Shown here in pieces: positions 9,755 through 22,523 of a stretch of 64,000 nt of DNA. The position numbers and the translations under genes are program-made. The notes beneath the pieces were generated by a model. That model had not been told where the DNA came from and searched no databases. It saw only the letters and a program-made list of their open reading frames with translations. This DNA comes from Diadophis punctatus similis (Eukaryota > Chordata > Lepidosauria > Squamata > Dipsadidae): assembly GCA_023053685.1 (NCBI GenBank), contig JALIGW010000005.1, forward strand, positions 53,900,742 to 53,964,741, written 5' to 3'. The stretch's first letter is position 1, and every line of letters begins with the position of its first letter.

Positions 9755-11682
9755 ATGTCCAAGATGCCGGCCAAGAAAAAGAGCTGTTTTCAGATTACAA
9801 GTGTGACGACGGCCCAGGTGGCCAGCAGCATCACGGAGGACACCGAGAGCTTGGACGACCCGGATGAATCCCGCACCGAGGATGTTTCATCGGAGATTTT
9901 CGATGTGTCCCGTGCCACCGACTATGGACCTGAAGATGTCTGTGAGCGCAGCTCCTCCGAGGAAACTCTCAACAATGTGGGTGATGCTGAGACTCCAGGG
10001 ACAGTCTCTCCCAATTTGCTTCTGGATGGCCAAGTAGCTGCTGCTGCTGTTGCTGCGGCTTCTGGAGGGATCCAGCCGCCACCTTCTCCTGCTGTGCCTG
10101 TTGCCAATGGAGGAGCGGTTCCCAGGAGCACTGTGATGCCTTCAGCGACTGCCAGCCAAGCCTGCTCAGTAGCGACAGGAGGCAGCAGTGTGCAACCAGC
10201 TGCTGCTCCGCCAGCCATGCCTCTAACGGCTGCTGCAGCATGCAGTTCTCGCTTCAGAGTGATCAAGCTAGACCATGGTACTGGAGAGCCGTATAGACGG
10301 GGACGATGGACGTGTATGGAATACTATGATCGGGACTCGGATGGTGGGGCTGTGTTAGCCAGGACTGGTGATTGCATTAGACACAACAGTACTTTTGAAC
10401 AAGCTGTTCAAGATAGGGACAGTGGCTTAGGTGCTACTGGTAGTTCATTGATTGTCTCAGGTGTGGCAACTTCTGTGCATGGCCCTGACTCGTTAGCTGA
10501 CAGTTCTGTTACTGCTGTTTCACAGCTACTCCAGCCAGAGAAAATAAACCAGCCCTCTCCACAGCAGCCTAATTTTGTTATTGGTCAGCAGCCTCACAGT
10601 AGTGCTCAGCCAATATATTCGGGAGCCACATTAGCAGGCCAGCAGGTGATGGGAACTCTGGTGCAGACACAGGTAAATGCACAGAGCATGGGGCAAGCTG
10701 GGCCTAATGGGAAAGGCTTACCATCTACGAATGTAGCAATAGCTCAGCCAGGTTTGCCTATGCCACAACAGCAAGTACAGCAAGCAAATGTACCAGTGGC
10801 TCAGACTCAGCAGTTTGCTTACTCTCAGTCACAGATGACACCAGTGCACATGGTGTCAGCCAAGACTCCTGGTCAGCAAGAGTACATTCAGCATATGACA
10901 GTAATGCAGTCTCAAGGAGCTACACAACAGGCTGCTTCTGGCTCAGTCACAGGCACTGGAGCTTCCAGTCTTCCAGCAGCACAGGTAGTTGGTCAGAATC
11001 CTTCACCTCTAGCACCAGTGATGGGAGTTGCTTCACCAGCAGGTGAAACAATAGGACAGGGATCTGGGCTAATGCAGGGTGGCCTGACAACTCCACTTCA
11101 GACTGTCATTTCTCAACCAGGAGGTGTGGTGCAGCAAGGCATTGGACATGCAGGGGCTGTTCAACAGAAATCCATGACTCAGCAGCAAATGGGTGGAAGC
11201 AGTCAAATGGCTGGTACTCCACACAGTATAGTCTCTGGAGTTCAGAATGTGCCTGTAGCTTTACCTGGTACTACTGTGCCTATTGTGTCTACAACTTCTG
11301 TTACTATGCCAAATGCCTCTGTTACTTTAGTCCAATCTCAGCTGACCAGCCATACAACTGTCAGTAGAAGTTCCAGTGTTGTCCAGCAACATATTGGCCT
11401 TCCATTAATGCAAGGCACAAGCAGTGTACCTACGAATCTACCACAATCTAACATTGGACAGTTTCAGACACAGCCTTTAGGCCAGATTGATGATACTAGA
11501 AGAAAATCTGAACCCCTACCTCAACCACCACTTTCTCTTGTTGCTGAAAACAAACTTCATGTGAAGCCACCTATTCCGGACAGTTTAACAAATCCTCTTA
11601 ATTTACCTGCAACTACTCCTATGAACAGTCTTGCCAGCACTGTCTTTGGCATAGCTATTCCTGTTGATGGTGATGAAGACAG
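9755..11682 (+). CDS. TSC22D2: TSC22D2 coding exon 1 (start codon, residues 1-642 plus two bases of 643)
   Basis: This exon encodes most of TSC22 domain family protein 2, a leucine-zipper protein of the TSC22/GILZ family implicated in transcriptional and stress or volume signalling. The start opens with [17 protein letters not shown], the invariant N-terminal island of long TSC22 proteins, and the ATG has A at -3. A second island at residues 163-196 contains [12 protein letters not shown] and [12 protein letters not shown]. Between and after the islands the chain is rich in Gln, Ser, Thr, Pro and Ala and probably disordered. RRKSEP at residues 582-587 is a basic phosphosite-like motif near the exon end. 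The exon closes in DEDR, with the Arg codon split by the GT donor at 11683. The match to TSC22D2, rather than D1 or D4, rests on the opening sequence, the DEDR-NPST junction and the C-terminus in exon 4. Reading on through the donor meets a stop after about eight codons, so that extension is probably not used. Confidence 0.96.
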
Positions 11683-14600
11683 GTATTTATTTTTTTATAT
11701 TTTCTAAATGGAATGTATTGTTGGAAACACATTTTACTGGAATGTTTATTGAGTTTAAATACATGTTAAATCTCTTTCAAGGTACTTGCTGATAAGATAG
11801 ACAAGTAGGATAAATTTTAACCTCTGCTTCATTACTAAACTATTTATGTTGCAAAACTATGTGGAAAACTTCATAAGGAAGATCTTAAGGAAATGAGATC
11901 ATAGACATTAAATAAAAAAAGATAAACTTCTGCTGAAAAGAGTTACAGTAACTCTTGAATCTATCAAGTACATTTGGTAACTTGAAAAGAAATACTTTAT
12001 TTCATTTTTCTGTAGCATGAACTAGAAATAATTAAATTTAGCCTTATTAACTGGACTATCAAATTATTCTATCAAATTACTAATTATATATTTTCACAAA
12101 TGTGAAAGAAAACATATATGAGGAAATAAATATAATCTGGAATATATATCTTCCAGGAGTTTTAATGTAAAGCTGCAGATATTAACAAAAGGTATTTCTT
12201 AGGAAAAAGGAGATCATAGAGATAAAGAAGGTTCCACATTGACTTGGTTTTTAAATAGGATATCATTGTTACAGATATGTGAGTATTTCATAAGGAACAT
12301 AAAATCTTAAGAGCACACTGTTCTGTTTTAAAGGATGTTTGCTGAAACGCATGCTACATTTACGTTGATTGGGATTGGCTTTCTGAAAATAAATTGTTTA
12401 GGATTGCAATTTTAGCATGCTATTTTTTAAAAAACAACAACAACATGTTCTTGTTTGAAATAAGTTGTACCAGACCTTTCCCAGGTTTTGGAGTTCCATA
12501 GATAAAATATTTCTAGATGGTTTCTTTGAACAAAGTACCAAATTTGGAAATGTAGAGCTCCCTCATTTGTTGAAGCATCAAATGCTTTAAGGAAATACAA
12601 TTCACTAAGAAGTTTATATTTAAAAGGTGTAATCACAAAAATAATAAGAGAGGATAAAAAAAGTTCATATTTTAAAAAATCAGGATATGCAGAAAATGCT
12701 GATCTCTTCTGTAAAGCTGAATGTTCTTGAACTAAGACACTGGTTCTGATACAGCTTTATAAAAGTTAATGTAAGTAAAACTAAAAATGTAGAGCAAGAA
12801 ATAGTTTGTATCTAAATTTGCAATTCTAAAATCACCTTGGAAATATGTTCCAGGATTTCTCAGTTAATATGTTTAGGCTTGCTCTGTTGGTTTTTCTTCA
12901 AAAACTTTCCCTAAAATATTTATTTCAAGGAGAAACTTTCAATCATGCAGAATTGTGATCTATACCATGATATTCTGTTTCATGATATAAAAAATTTCCA
13001 CTTGGAGAAATAGCAAACTAATATATGTATGGAATCTTATTGTTGACAAATCTACTTATGTTTGAAGGCAACAAGAGGCTTTTGTAGTTTACAGCAATTG
13101 ACAGTCTATTATTATCAATTGAATATTATATATAATTCATGATTGCTATGGTTTATTAAAGATAAACCATCCAATAATAGAGGCATGCATCTTTATATTA
13201 TTATGCATCCTTATTTTAACTTCTGGTCTTATTTCCATAACTTGAAGTCAATAAAAGATAAATCCCATAATAACTTTGCTATCCACAAGGTTTAAATGTT
13301 AATGGATTAATGATGTGTCAATATAAAATGTTTTTAATATATGTGTAGGATAATTCTAAGCAAGTTTCATTGAATTTTCACACCATTGTAAGCTTGCAGT
13401 CTTGATTCTCCAGTTGGATTGTGCTTGTTAAAGTCCTGTGTTCATGGTATCATGGAATAATGTATATGAAATACCTATTTTTGAATTGATTCCATTTCAT
13501 TTTCTGATTATTCTTATAGTATAATTCATTCAGTCCAAATAATCTGTAGAGTCATGTGTATACCCAAATGAAAATGAAGTTGCAGTTTTACACAGCCCTC
13601 ATCTCAAAACTGTCAGTGTGTTAATAGTGTACTCATATTCACATAAGGTTCAAATATTCTTTCTCTTCTCTCCTTTCTATGATAGAATTTCCACAACAGC
13701 AGAAGCATGATTTTTGTGTGGAAAAGCAAGAAATAAATTGTTAAAAATAGGGAGAAATGTATTTTATAATGTAATTAAAAGAGGAGATAGCATTATGCTT
13801 GGTTTAAAATTTATATGGTTACTATAACTTAAGATTCTTCCAGTTAATTGGTTGGCATTAAATATGACAGTGTGGGATGTTCAGGAGAAACCTGTTATTT
13901 TTAGCAGGTAGTTACTTATTTCTGTATACTTACGTTATATTGCTTAGCTACCATTACAGTTAAATTTTGAGGCAAAGAAGTTCTATAACATAAAATAAAT
14001 CAGTATTGTAACCAAAATATCCGCTTTTAACCTATCCTATTAAAGTAAAATACTACTACAAATCAATTCCTAGAATTAGTTCTGAAGCAATTTGTAGGTA
14101 TATTACAATACTGTTTATTTGGTTATTTTTAAAGATTTGGGATAGGTTGGAATTTCAAAATGAAGTCTTGTTTAATATGAAGGATTTCAAAGCACAGATT
14201 CTTTTGCTAACATTGTTTTGTTACTTGGTAAAGTTTATTATAGTTTTCTGTGATATTGCACCCTGTTATTATCAAGGTTGTTTAAAACTACATTGGAAAT
14301 AATGTCTCTTCTCATTGATGGTCTTCAGAATTATGGGTGGGTCTGATATTCATCAGCAGAAGAAATACATAATCACTGGATTCATAAATTATTCTTATGG
14401 CTTAGTGTCATGTGAATAGAAGAAATTTTGTTCAACAGATTATGACAGTATAATTGAATCTTAATATTCAGTTAATTGATTTCAGTATATGGTATTGAAT
14501 TGGTAGTATGCAAACATTCTAAATCTGAAAACATACAGTTAAAAGTAGATTGATCTGCTTGCTCCAAAGGTGACATAATTTTTCTACTTTGGTTTAATAA

Positions 14601-15214
14601 ATTTCCTCTATGAGTTATATCAAATTAATATATGAAGCTACATTTTTACTTTTTAAATTAGTAAATGCTTCATAACATTCAAATAAAAGTAGTTTTAAAT
14701 AAATTAGCATATATTAGATCACTAAACTTATATTCTTTTAAATCCACATACTTTTTAAGAAATATAACAAACTCACTATTATACTTTTGGCTCTTGTGAA
14801 AACTTATTTTAAACTCTCATTTTTCAATTGATGGATACATGGTGTAATAAATACCATAGACTGGATAAAAAGACTCAGTTAATCAATATGAATTGTATGG
14901 CTATAACGCAAAATTTTGATGAATGCCTGCAATGTGAACTTTCAGCAGTCACCATTAGATGATTAAAAATTTGCAAGAATTTCTTCACAAAATACCTTTG
15001 TGTTACATTTAAAAATGTATTTGTATAGTGTCCAAATTTGTGATATAATATTATAAAGGTAAAACTAACCGTTTGAGGCTTTTTTCTTCATGGAAGAAAA
15101 ACTTAAGTTAGCTTTAACATTGATGATGGTCTCTTAAGCTATTGTTCATATCATTTTATATGTGCTATTTGAAGGCTAGATTTAAAAAATATCGTACAAA
15201 CTGAAAATAGTAAG
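11683..15214 (+). other. TSC22D2 intron 1, repeat-poor first 3.5 kb
   Basis: A+T-rich with no recognisable transposon or microsatellite array. This is the longest stretch in the window without a visible repeat. Conserved noncoding elements may be present but cannot be seen without alignment. Confidence 0.5.
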
Positions 15215-15222
15215 CTCTAGGT

Positions 15223-15615
15223 CCGTGATGGCGAACCTATGGCACGCGTGCCACAGGTGGCACACGGAGCCATATCTGAGGGCACGCGAGGTGTTGCCCT
15301 ATGCAAGCTGATTTTTGGCCTTCCGGAGGGCGGGGGAGGCCATTTTCACCCTCCCCAGGCTTCAGGAAAGCCTCCAGAGCCTGTGGATGGCGAAAAATGG
15401 CCCAACGGGCCTACCGGAAGTTCGGAAATGAACTTCCAGTAGGCCTGTTTTTTGCCATCCACAGAGTCCGGAGGCTTCCGTGAAGCCTGCGCGCATGTGC
15501 GGGGGGAAAGCGTGAGGGGAGGGAATTGCATTATAGGTGTGGGCACGCACGCACACACTATCGTGCGCGCGTGCCTCCTTTTAGCACCTGAGCAAAAAAA
15601 GGTTCGCCATCACTG
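15223..15615. mobile_element. hAT family A MITE, copy 1 (393 bp)
   Basis: Terminal inverted repeats CCGTGATGGCGAACC and GGTTCGCCATCACTG, flanked by 8-bp duplications CTCTAGGT (15215-15222) and ATCTAGGT (15616-15623), one mismatch. Contains gccacaggtggcacacgga near the left end and ggcacctgagcaaaaaaagg near the right. No transposase; mobilised in trans by a hAT transposase. Confidence 0.87.
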
Positions 15616-16084
15616 ATCTAGGTTCTACTCACATCCTGTTATTATTGATTTTCCCCTCCTAGTTGTTTGTTGAGCTTGCTAACAGGTATAACCATCAGAT
15701 TTTCATTCTCTAAAATTGGTTTTTGCTATGAACCCAGTTCAAGGCTTATGTTCATCCTTTGAGATTCACTGTAGTTCTATTTAGCTGCATGGAATAACAA
15801 CAGATTTTCTTACACATTCATCAAAATATATGAGAGTTAAAGTTCATTCCAATCCTTTCTAGATCTATTACATTAATAATATACACAGAACATGCTGTAA
15901 CTGTAGATCTTGATATTTTACATTATTAAACAGGATGGTCTAAAATGTTCTGGAATTGGAACCTCAATTCTTGGGATATAGTTAAAGGAGAAACTGAATG
16001 CAAGGAGTAGTTTCTTATTAGATTGTCCTAAATTTTAGTGGCAGTTACCTGACATATTGTTAAACTTGTATAATTATCTTTCTA

Positions 16085-16255
16085 GAACAGGTGTGTCTAG
16101 GCCACATGTGGCCCTTGACAGCTATTAATGCAACCCCACAAGATAATAAAAAATACAAATAAAGGAAGTTTGTTATTTATGTACATTAACTGTATTATAT
16201 ATTTTATATGCAGCCCAAGGCAGCAAGTCAAGATTGGGTGACCATGTTGTAGACA
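16085..16255. mobile_element. Probable hAT-derived fragment related to 26935-27080
   Basis: Shares tggcccttgacagcta and ccccacaagat with 26935-27080. Resembles 'gtgtc-caa-gcggccc' type hAT elements; ends are degraded and no duplication is seen. Confidence 0.35.
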
Positions 16256-17674
16256 TTTTTTAAAAATAATTTTAAAATAATTTTATTAAAACTGCTTCCA
16301 TTTATTTATTAGAATAACAGGACCTTGCAGAGTTCAAATACATATATCAAGTCTTTTATTTAGCAAAAATAGTAATTTTTAGTATCAGTGACACAATTAT
16401 GTATCTGCTCTCTACTAAAACAAACCATTATATTGAGTATTTTGATTATTGATACATGCTTAATATTTTTCATAAAGTTTTTTTTAAATGTTATAGTAGT
16501 TTTTCCTAATACTGTTTCATTTATTAAGCAAATTTCCCTATTTCTATTATACAGTGGATTTTTTGGCACTAAGTTACAGAGTTAGATTGGGCTTGGTATT
16601 TATCTCTAAATAACTTGTGTTGCCATAATTGATCAGAGAAGAAGTTCTCTTGCCCTTTATACCCATGAAGGGATTTCATGGAATAAATACGAGCTTCACA
16701 TTGGCTTGTAAGTGTCCTAATAGACTTATTGCACTGACTAATGAAAAATTGGTTCTCTATTATTTTATGTTCATTTACTTCAGCCTGTGGTTGATGATGA
16801 CTGAATTAGAATCTCTCCAAATGAAAAATAAATTTAGAATATATTGAGATTGTAGCAGAGAACTGACATGGCATTGAAAAGGCAATGATGAATGTAGGTC
16901 AAATATCAGCAAATGAAATGAAGGAAAAAGTATAATCTTTATATAGTCCCATTTCTGAAGTAGCGGCTTAAACATTTTAAATAGCCAGACTGAAACTTCC
17001 TGTCTACAAGTCAAATAAAATTTTTAGCATTTTAGGTTAGTCGAATGGAGTAAAGCTGTCTATTTAGTGGCATCCAAAAATATCTTTGTGATCAGATTGG
17101 ATGTTGCCATAAGTTATAAATATTTATCCCCATTAAAGCTGAGACTATTATGACTGGATCAGATATCTTAATAGTTTGCCTTTTAAAAAATATTCTAAAG
17201 GTCTTTATTTGAAAAACATAAGTCTAGCCACTTTGAATTTTTTCCTTTTGTTCAAAACGACTGGTCTTTCAACACTTAAAATTAGGAAAATGGATATAAT
17301 TTGAAAATACAGCAATATATTTAATATAGTTAATAAGCCAATGTTAGTTCATATGGATTAACTAAACGCTTATCATCCAATTCAGTTCACAAGAAGTCTC
17401 CTTATATTTATTCTATAACCAGACCGGCATAGTTTGGAGGTAAGCCATCATTTTAGTTGGAGAGCTTTTCCAGATGATGCTTTATCTTCCAACAGAATAA
17501 CAAGCTTTCATGATTTGCTCCAGCAGAAAAGGATATCTTAATCTATCTGTCTTATGTCACTAATTTATGATATGAGAAGTCTTTTATAAACTCTTGTGCT
17601 TCAGTTTTTAACTAGTATCTCTCTTCAGCTCTGTAGCTCTGTAATTTTAAAAAAATCAAAATTCATAATTATAC
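16256..17674 (+). other. Intron 1 sequence, nothing recognised
   Basis: A+T-rich, no supported gene or repeat ends. Confidence 0.45.
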
Positions 17675-17875
17675 TTTTATCCTGAGATGGATGGATGGAT
17701 GAGAGGAGGGGCAATGTGGCAAACTTAATACTCTTACTTTCTATTTTCATCACAACAACCACCCTGTGAGGCAGGTTGGACTGAGGACTGGTCCAAAGTC
17801 TCCCAGTTTTAATGCCTAAGGGAGGCAGGCCTAAGGAAGGTCTAGAACTCAGCATCTTGTTCATATCATGTTCCA
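17675..17875 (-). mobile_element. L2-like LINE fragment, antisense
   Basis: Contains accaccctgtgaggcaggtt, ggtccaaagtctcccag and atgcctaagggaggcaggcc, a pattern common in the antisense of a reptile L2-like LINE 3' region. Starts beside a short (TGGA)n run. Confidence 0.45.
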
Positions 17876-18484
17876 TATAGTTAGTAGGAAAAAGTTTGCT
17901 AAATAAATGTATTTAGCTGCCTACATTAGTAGGCATGCGGGTTCTGTGTTTTAAATATGACATTTTAACGATAAGTGAAAGAAAATATGAAAGTGGACAT
18001 TCAGAGTTTATCTCATTTTTACTTTTCCAACTTCTTTTGAACATTTAGAGATCACTGCAATGAGAGAAGAAAGTTATTAAAATTATTTCCTTCAGAATTA
18101 AGTAAGAATTATTAGTTTTGTAAATGTTTTGTAGCTAAATTGATCAACAGAATTGATGTTAGATAACTTAATCTAATAGGACAAATATTAGGTTTAGCTC
18201 TAGCCTCTAAAAACAAAAGGAGATCTATATTCCAACTTTACCAGATCTCACAGGAAACTTCCATCATGTGTGAATCTCATACTTGCCAATCGGAGAAATA
18301 GAGAATTAAAACATACATTGCCAAGTCATCTAGAACTTCAGATGTAAAAACTGTACCCTTAATTTTCTTTGCCATGAAAGTTCTAACCAACATTTGAGAT
18401 ATAAGAACTTACAGAATACTTTTCACATTATTTATCCTTTTGAAACTTGACTGATATGATAAGGCTGCAACAACAATAAGATAG

Positions 18485-18736
18485 GAGCCGAGGTGGCACA
18501 GTGGTTAAAAGCAGCACTGCAACTACTTCAGTGACTGCTAGTTCAGCAGTTCAGCTGTTCAAATCTCACCGGCTCAAGGTTGACTCAGCCTTCCATCCTT
18601 CTGAGGTCGGTAAAATGAGGACCCAGATTGTTGGGGGCAATATGCTGAACTCTGTAAACCGCTTAGAGAGGGCTGTAAAGCACTATGAAGCGGTATATAA
18701 GTCTAAGTGCTATTGCTATTGCTATAGTGTTTCTTA
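18485..18736 (+). mobile_element. CORE-SINE (MIR-like, L2-type tail), plus strand
   Basis: tRNA-like head (GAGCCGAGGTGGCACAGTGG, box B-like TTCAAATCTC), core (gactcagccttccatccttc, ggtaaaatgaggacccag) and L2-type tail (ggctgtaaagcactatgaag) ending in gctattgctattgct repeats. The best complete plus-strand copy in the window. Confidence 0.85.
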
Positions 18737-19340
18737 GTAGATTTTTAGAAAAGGGCAAAGAAACAAATGGCATCTTAATTGATTTGAAAAGTAAATGCTT
18801 GCTTTAGAACAGTAAAACCAACTCTTGAATATTTTTCTATTTAAGATGGTGGAAGAAAAATGCTTAAATGTTATTTGATAAATATCAAATTTGAAAATTA
18901 AACCACTCATGGGTTCCAGCAGAACCCAAGTAAAATCACTTTTAATCCAAATAGAGAAGGCATATTGAAACAACATGCTACCTTTCTGTGAAAAATTAGC
19001 AATAGGCAGGCCAAGTTTTCTGAATGGAAAATATTTATAATGTTCCACTTGAACTACTATCATCCGTCACTTATGCAAAATTCCTTTTTATTACAATTAG
19101 AAAGTCTTTTTTGCTGTTACTTTTAATATATATTTTTTCAGTACAATGTTTTCATAGGATTATTCAGAGGAGAAGTCCCCTTTCCAAATTAAATGGAACA
19201 ACAATGAATATCTGGCATATTGAATTATGATTTCAATGAAATATTTAGTCTGGTGAAGAATTTGCTTCTTTGATTACGAATTCCAGATTTTCAGGAAGTT
19301 AGAAATGGAAAAAGATTACTATGGGACAGTCATTATTTTA
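18737..19340 (+). other. Intron 1 sequence, nothing recognised
   Basis: A+T-rich, no gene, no repeat boundaries. Confidence 0.45.
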
Positions 19341-19770
19341 GGTGGCACGGGGAGCCATATCTGAGGGCACGTGAGGCGTTGCCCTATGTCAGCTCCAGCG
19401 TGCAGGAGGCTTTCCTGAAGCCTGGGGATGGTGAAAAATGGCCCAAAGGCCCAACCAGAAGTTCATTTCTGAACTTCCTGTTGGGCTGTTGGGTCGGTTT
19501 TTTGCCATCCACAGGTTTCGGAGGTTTTCCTGAAGCGCGGGGAAGGAGAAAACTATCTCCCCTGCCCTCCGGAAGACCGAAAATCAGCTGGAATCATTTT
19601 TTCGCCATCTACAGGCTCCGGAGGTTTTAGTGAGCCCCTATTAGCATGCGGGGGGAGCACGGGGGTTATGCGGAGGGAGAGGGGATTGCATTATGGGTGT
19701 GGGCATGCATGCGTGCACTATCGCGCATGCGCACGCCCTTTTGGCACCCGAGCAAAAAAAGGTTCGCCAT
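19341..19770. mobile_element. hAT family A MITE, copy 2, left end lost
   Basis: Begins at ggtggcacggggagccatat without the terminal repeat, but keeps the right end ggcacccgagcaaaaaaagg and ggttcgccat. Interior has two copies of the gaagttcatttctgaacttc-type palindromic segment. The first 20-40 bases of the element and any target duplication are missing. Confidence 0.8.
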
Positions 19771-19845
19771 AATCATTTTAGCTGCTCCATTAGAATGGAA
19801 AGTTGCGCCAGGCATACCATCATGAAAGTAATGTATACTTCATAC

Positions 19846-20641
19846 CAGGGATGATATTCAAATTTTTTCCCTACTGTTTCTGGTGGGGGGTGTCATGTGA
19901 CTGAGTGGGCATGGCCAACTTAACATCACTCATGACAAGGTGGAGCAGCATCACCCCAAGCCACACCCATCAACCCACGCCCACAGAACCGACAGAAAAG
20001 TTCAGCCAATCTTCTAGCATTCAACCTGGATGCTTCTCGTCTCCTTCTCATGTTTGCTCTGTGTGTATGAGTGCGAGAAGGAGGAGAGAAGCAGCCACGT
20101 TGAATGCTGTGGCAGAGAGAAACCAAACTTTTCTCCTTCCCTTCACAGCGGAGCTGCTCCCTTTATGGTCCCCCCGGCCCCCTCCTCCCAGGGGTTGAAG
20201 TGCCTTAAAGGGACAGACTGCAGCAGCTCTGCTGTGAGTGGAGGGAGAAAAGTTCGGCTTTTCTCTGCGGCAGCATTTAACGTTGAATGCTGTGGCAGAG
20301 AGAAGCCAAAATTTTCTCCCTCCATTCACAGCGGAGCTGCTGCTCCCTTTATGTTCCCCTCCTTGGCCCCCTCCCTCCCGGGGGTTGAAGTACCTTAAAG
20401 GGACAGTCAGGCTGCCGCAACTTCCTTCCAAGCAGCCTCCCTTCCCTTCACTGCAAAGGGAGGAAGAAAAATTTGGCCAGGTCTACACCTCCTTCTCGGG
20501 CATACACACAGAGCGGAAGGGGTGACCGGGCGGGGGTGGGTGGGGCCAACCCAGGGTGGTTTTTACCGGTTCGGCAAATAACTTCAAATTGCCGCTACCG
20601 ATACCCGCGATCCAGTCAGAACCGGACAAATTTCACCTCTG
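19846..20641. mobile_element. hAT family E element with internal hairpin (796 bp)
   Basis: Perfect 8-bp duplications CTTCATAC at 19838-19845 and 20642-20649 define the ends. Terminal repeats are diverged: CAGGGATGATATTCAAAT on the left, complement of CAGAGGTGAAATTTGTCC on the right. The interior repeats a ~120-bp unit (20098-20216 and 20281-20406). No transposase. Confidence 0.82.
20231..20332. repeat. Loop-less palindrome inside hAT family E element
   Basis: 20231-20280 is the inverse of 20281-20332 (gctgtgagtggagggagaaa against tttctccctccattcacagc, with mismatches), with essentially no spacer. Confidence 0.8.
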
Positions 20642-20879
20642 CTTCATACCCCCCACACCCCATATTATCAGAACAGATGATAATACATAGTTTGAGTACA
20701 TCCCCTCAAGAAATTGTAAGACACCTTGAATGGTCTCATCATAGCCACACTAGAAGCACACTGGTTTGCATCCTTAAATATCGAATTGTACCATCTATCC
20801 TACTGTGACTATGACGATATATGGTATTATGCTGATTTTATTATGGTTTTATCTTAATTTAATATTTTATATTGTTTAT

Positions 20880-21215
20880 TGTATTGTCCACATACTTTAT
20901 AAATATAGATATACTGTATGTATATAGGTACAGGTGTCCCTCCAGAGATCAGGACTATCCCCACCCTGCTGGCCTTCCGTAAAGCAATAAAAACTTGGCT
21001 CTTCCGGCAGGCGGGGTGAAAGTGAGACCAATCAGACTATATATGGGTCTCCCCCCTGGTTATGAATGCTAGATTTTTTTTAACTTTTGTAGTTTTTAAC
21101 TGTTATGTTTTTTTATATTGATAAATGGATTTGACATGGTGTGAGCCGCCCAGAATCCCCTGGGAGTTGGGCGGCATACAAATCTATTTAAATAAATAAA
21201 ATAAATAAATAGACA
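20880..21215 (+). mobile_element. L2-clade LINE 3' end with 27-residue ORF2 C-terminus
   Basis: 20936-21019 encodes VPPEIRTIPTLLAFRKAIK and TWLFRQAG then a stop, the C-terminal tail of L2-like ORF2. The 3' UTR ends in gtgagccgcccagaatcccc, ttgggcggcatacaaat and (AAATA)n. Confidence 0.82.
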
Positions 21216-21231
21216 TACACACAAACACACT

Positions 21232-21440
21232 TGGCGTGATGGTTTAGTGGTGAAGACGCTTGCCTCCCACTCAGAAGGTTGAGAGTTCAATCCTAGGTAG
21301 CAGCAGATGTCTCTCAAGGTGCAAAGAGAAAATATCTGCTGTGAACTCTGCGTGGCATCAGGAAGGGCATCCAGCAAGTAAATGCTCAGCTCCATCCAGT
21401 TGCCACGACTCTACCCTGAATTAAGGAATTACAGGGTTGT
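21232..21440 (+). mobile_element. tRNA-derived SINE, second type
   Basis: Head with GATGGTTTAGTGGTGAAGAC (box A) and GAGAGTTCAATCCTAGG (box B), body with tcaggaagggcatccagc and agttgccacgactctaccc. It lies directly after the L2 tail at 21215. Not one of the CORE-SINE copies; family not named. Confidence 0.65.
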
Positions 21441-21582
21441 AAAAGGGTGTGTGTGTGTGTACCGTGTTTCCCCGAAAACAAGACAGGGGCTTATATTTTT
21501 TGACCCCCCAAAAAATGCCCCTGGCCTTATTTTCGGAGGGTGGCTTATTATTTTTGGGGTGCAGCCGGGCCGGGCCGCGTAA

Positions 21583-21782
21583 CCACTTACTGAAGTTTGG
21601 CAGCTCCGTGGTCTCTCAGCTATCTGTTTAGGAAAAAAACCTTGCATAGTGCAGAAACTCTTCTCGCGAGGCAAGCAATTAGCAAGTTCTTGAAGCTAGA
21701 AGAGTTTCTGTACTATGCAAAGTTTTTTTTCCCTAAACAGACTAGCCGAGAGACCACGGAGCTGCAAAACTCCAGTAAGTGG
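21583..21782. repeat. Imperfect hairpin, arms about 85 bp
   Basis: 21583-21667 pairs with 21698-21782: ctccgtggtctctcagct against agccgagagaccacggag, and gcagaaactcttct against agaagagtttctgt. Loop about 30 bp. Confidence 0.87.
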
Positions 21783-22523
21783 TGTATCTTGCGGTGGGGC
21801 AGAGTTTGAGGAGGGGGGACCCCCTTAAAAGCTGAGGCACTCCTGCGCGCAACGAGCATGGGCGGGGTTGGTGGGAGAGCAGCGCTGCACTTTTACGCAG
21901 GGCATCCCCGGCTCTGGCTTTCCCACCCAGCCCCCTTGGATCCCCTTTCCTCCTGGGGTGGGGGCGCAAGGCCCGGCTGTTCTCACCTACGGGGGCTCCT
22001 CCGCCCCTTCTCCTGCACCCAGCAGAGCAGGATCCAGCTGGGCAGAAGAAGCATGATGGCCAAAAAAGCCCCAGCCGCTTCTCCCCCGGAAAAGAGGCAG
22101 GGAGGGCCGCCCGCTGCCCTCCCCGCATGTGGATATCCCAGGACTACTCTGCTAGCCCGGCTAAGCGCCTTGCAAGCCTTGCCAAGCGCGCTTGGGGACG
22201 CCCACGCGTGTGGCCGAGGCTGCTGCTAATGCTGCTTTTCCAGGTTTTGCTCCCAGGGAATGGACGGGGCGCAGCTGATCCCTCCTCTCGGCTAGCCCTG
22301 CGCTCTGTCCGGCTGGTTTCTGCAGCTCCCCTGCAGATTTCGAGGAGGATGGAAGAAGGGGTTTTGGCAGGTTGGAGGTTGCCGTGGGAGGATGGAGGGT
22401 CTTCCTCCGTGGAGCCCCAGTGGGCTGGATGTCTGTGAGCGTCGCCTGGCGAGGTGGGGAGAAGGAAGAGATTGAATCGGAGGAGGAGAAAGACAAAGAG
22501 AAGAAGCCGATTTGGAAGCCGAA

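Noticed and set aside
9568..9867. 99-codon frame overlapping the TSC22D2 start
   Set aside because: It starts with GTG, not ATG, is out of frame with the gene and only mirrors the G+C-rich composition.
9922..10266. Antisense frames opposite TSC22D2 exon 1
   Set aside because: They are shadows of the Gln/Ala-rich coding sequence with no motif of their own.
11683..11707. Extension of exon 1 through the donor as a real C-terminus
   Set aside because: The codons after 11682 are A/T-rich and end quickly, while the GT donor and exact phase match to exon 2 support splicing.
21232..21310. A genuine tRNA gene
   Set aside because: Box A and box B are present but no acceptor stem can be formed and the body continues as SINE sequence; the same holds for 272-350, 801-960 and 18485-18560.
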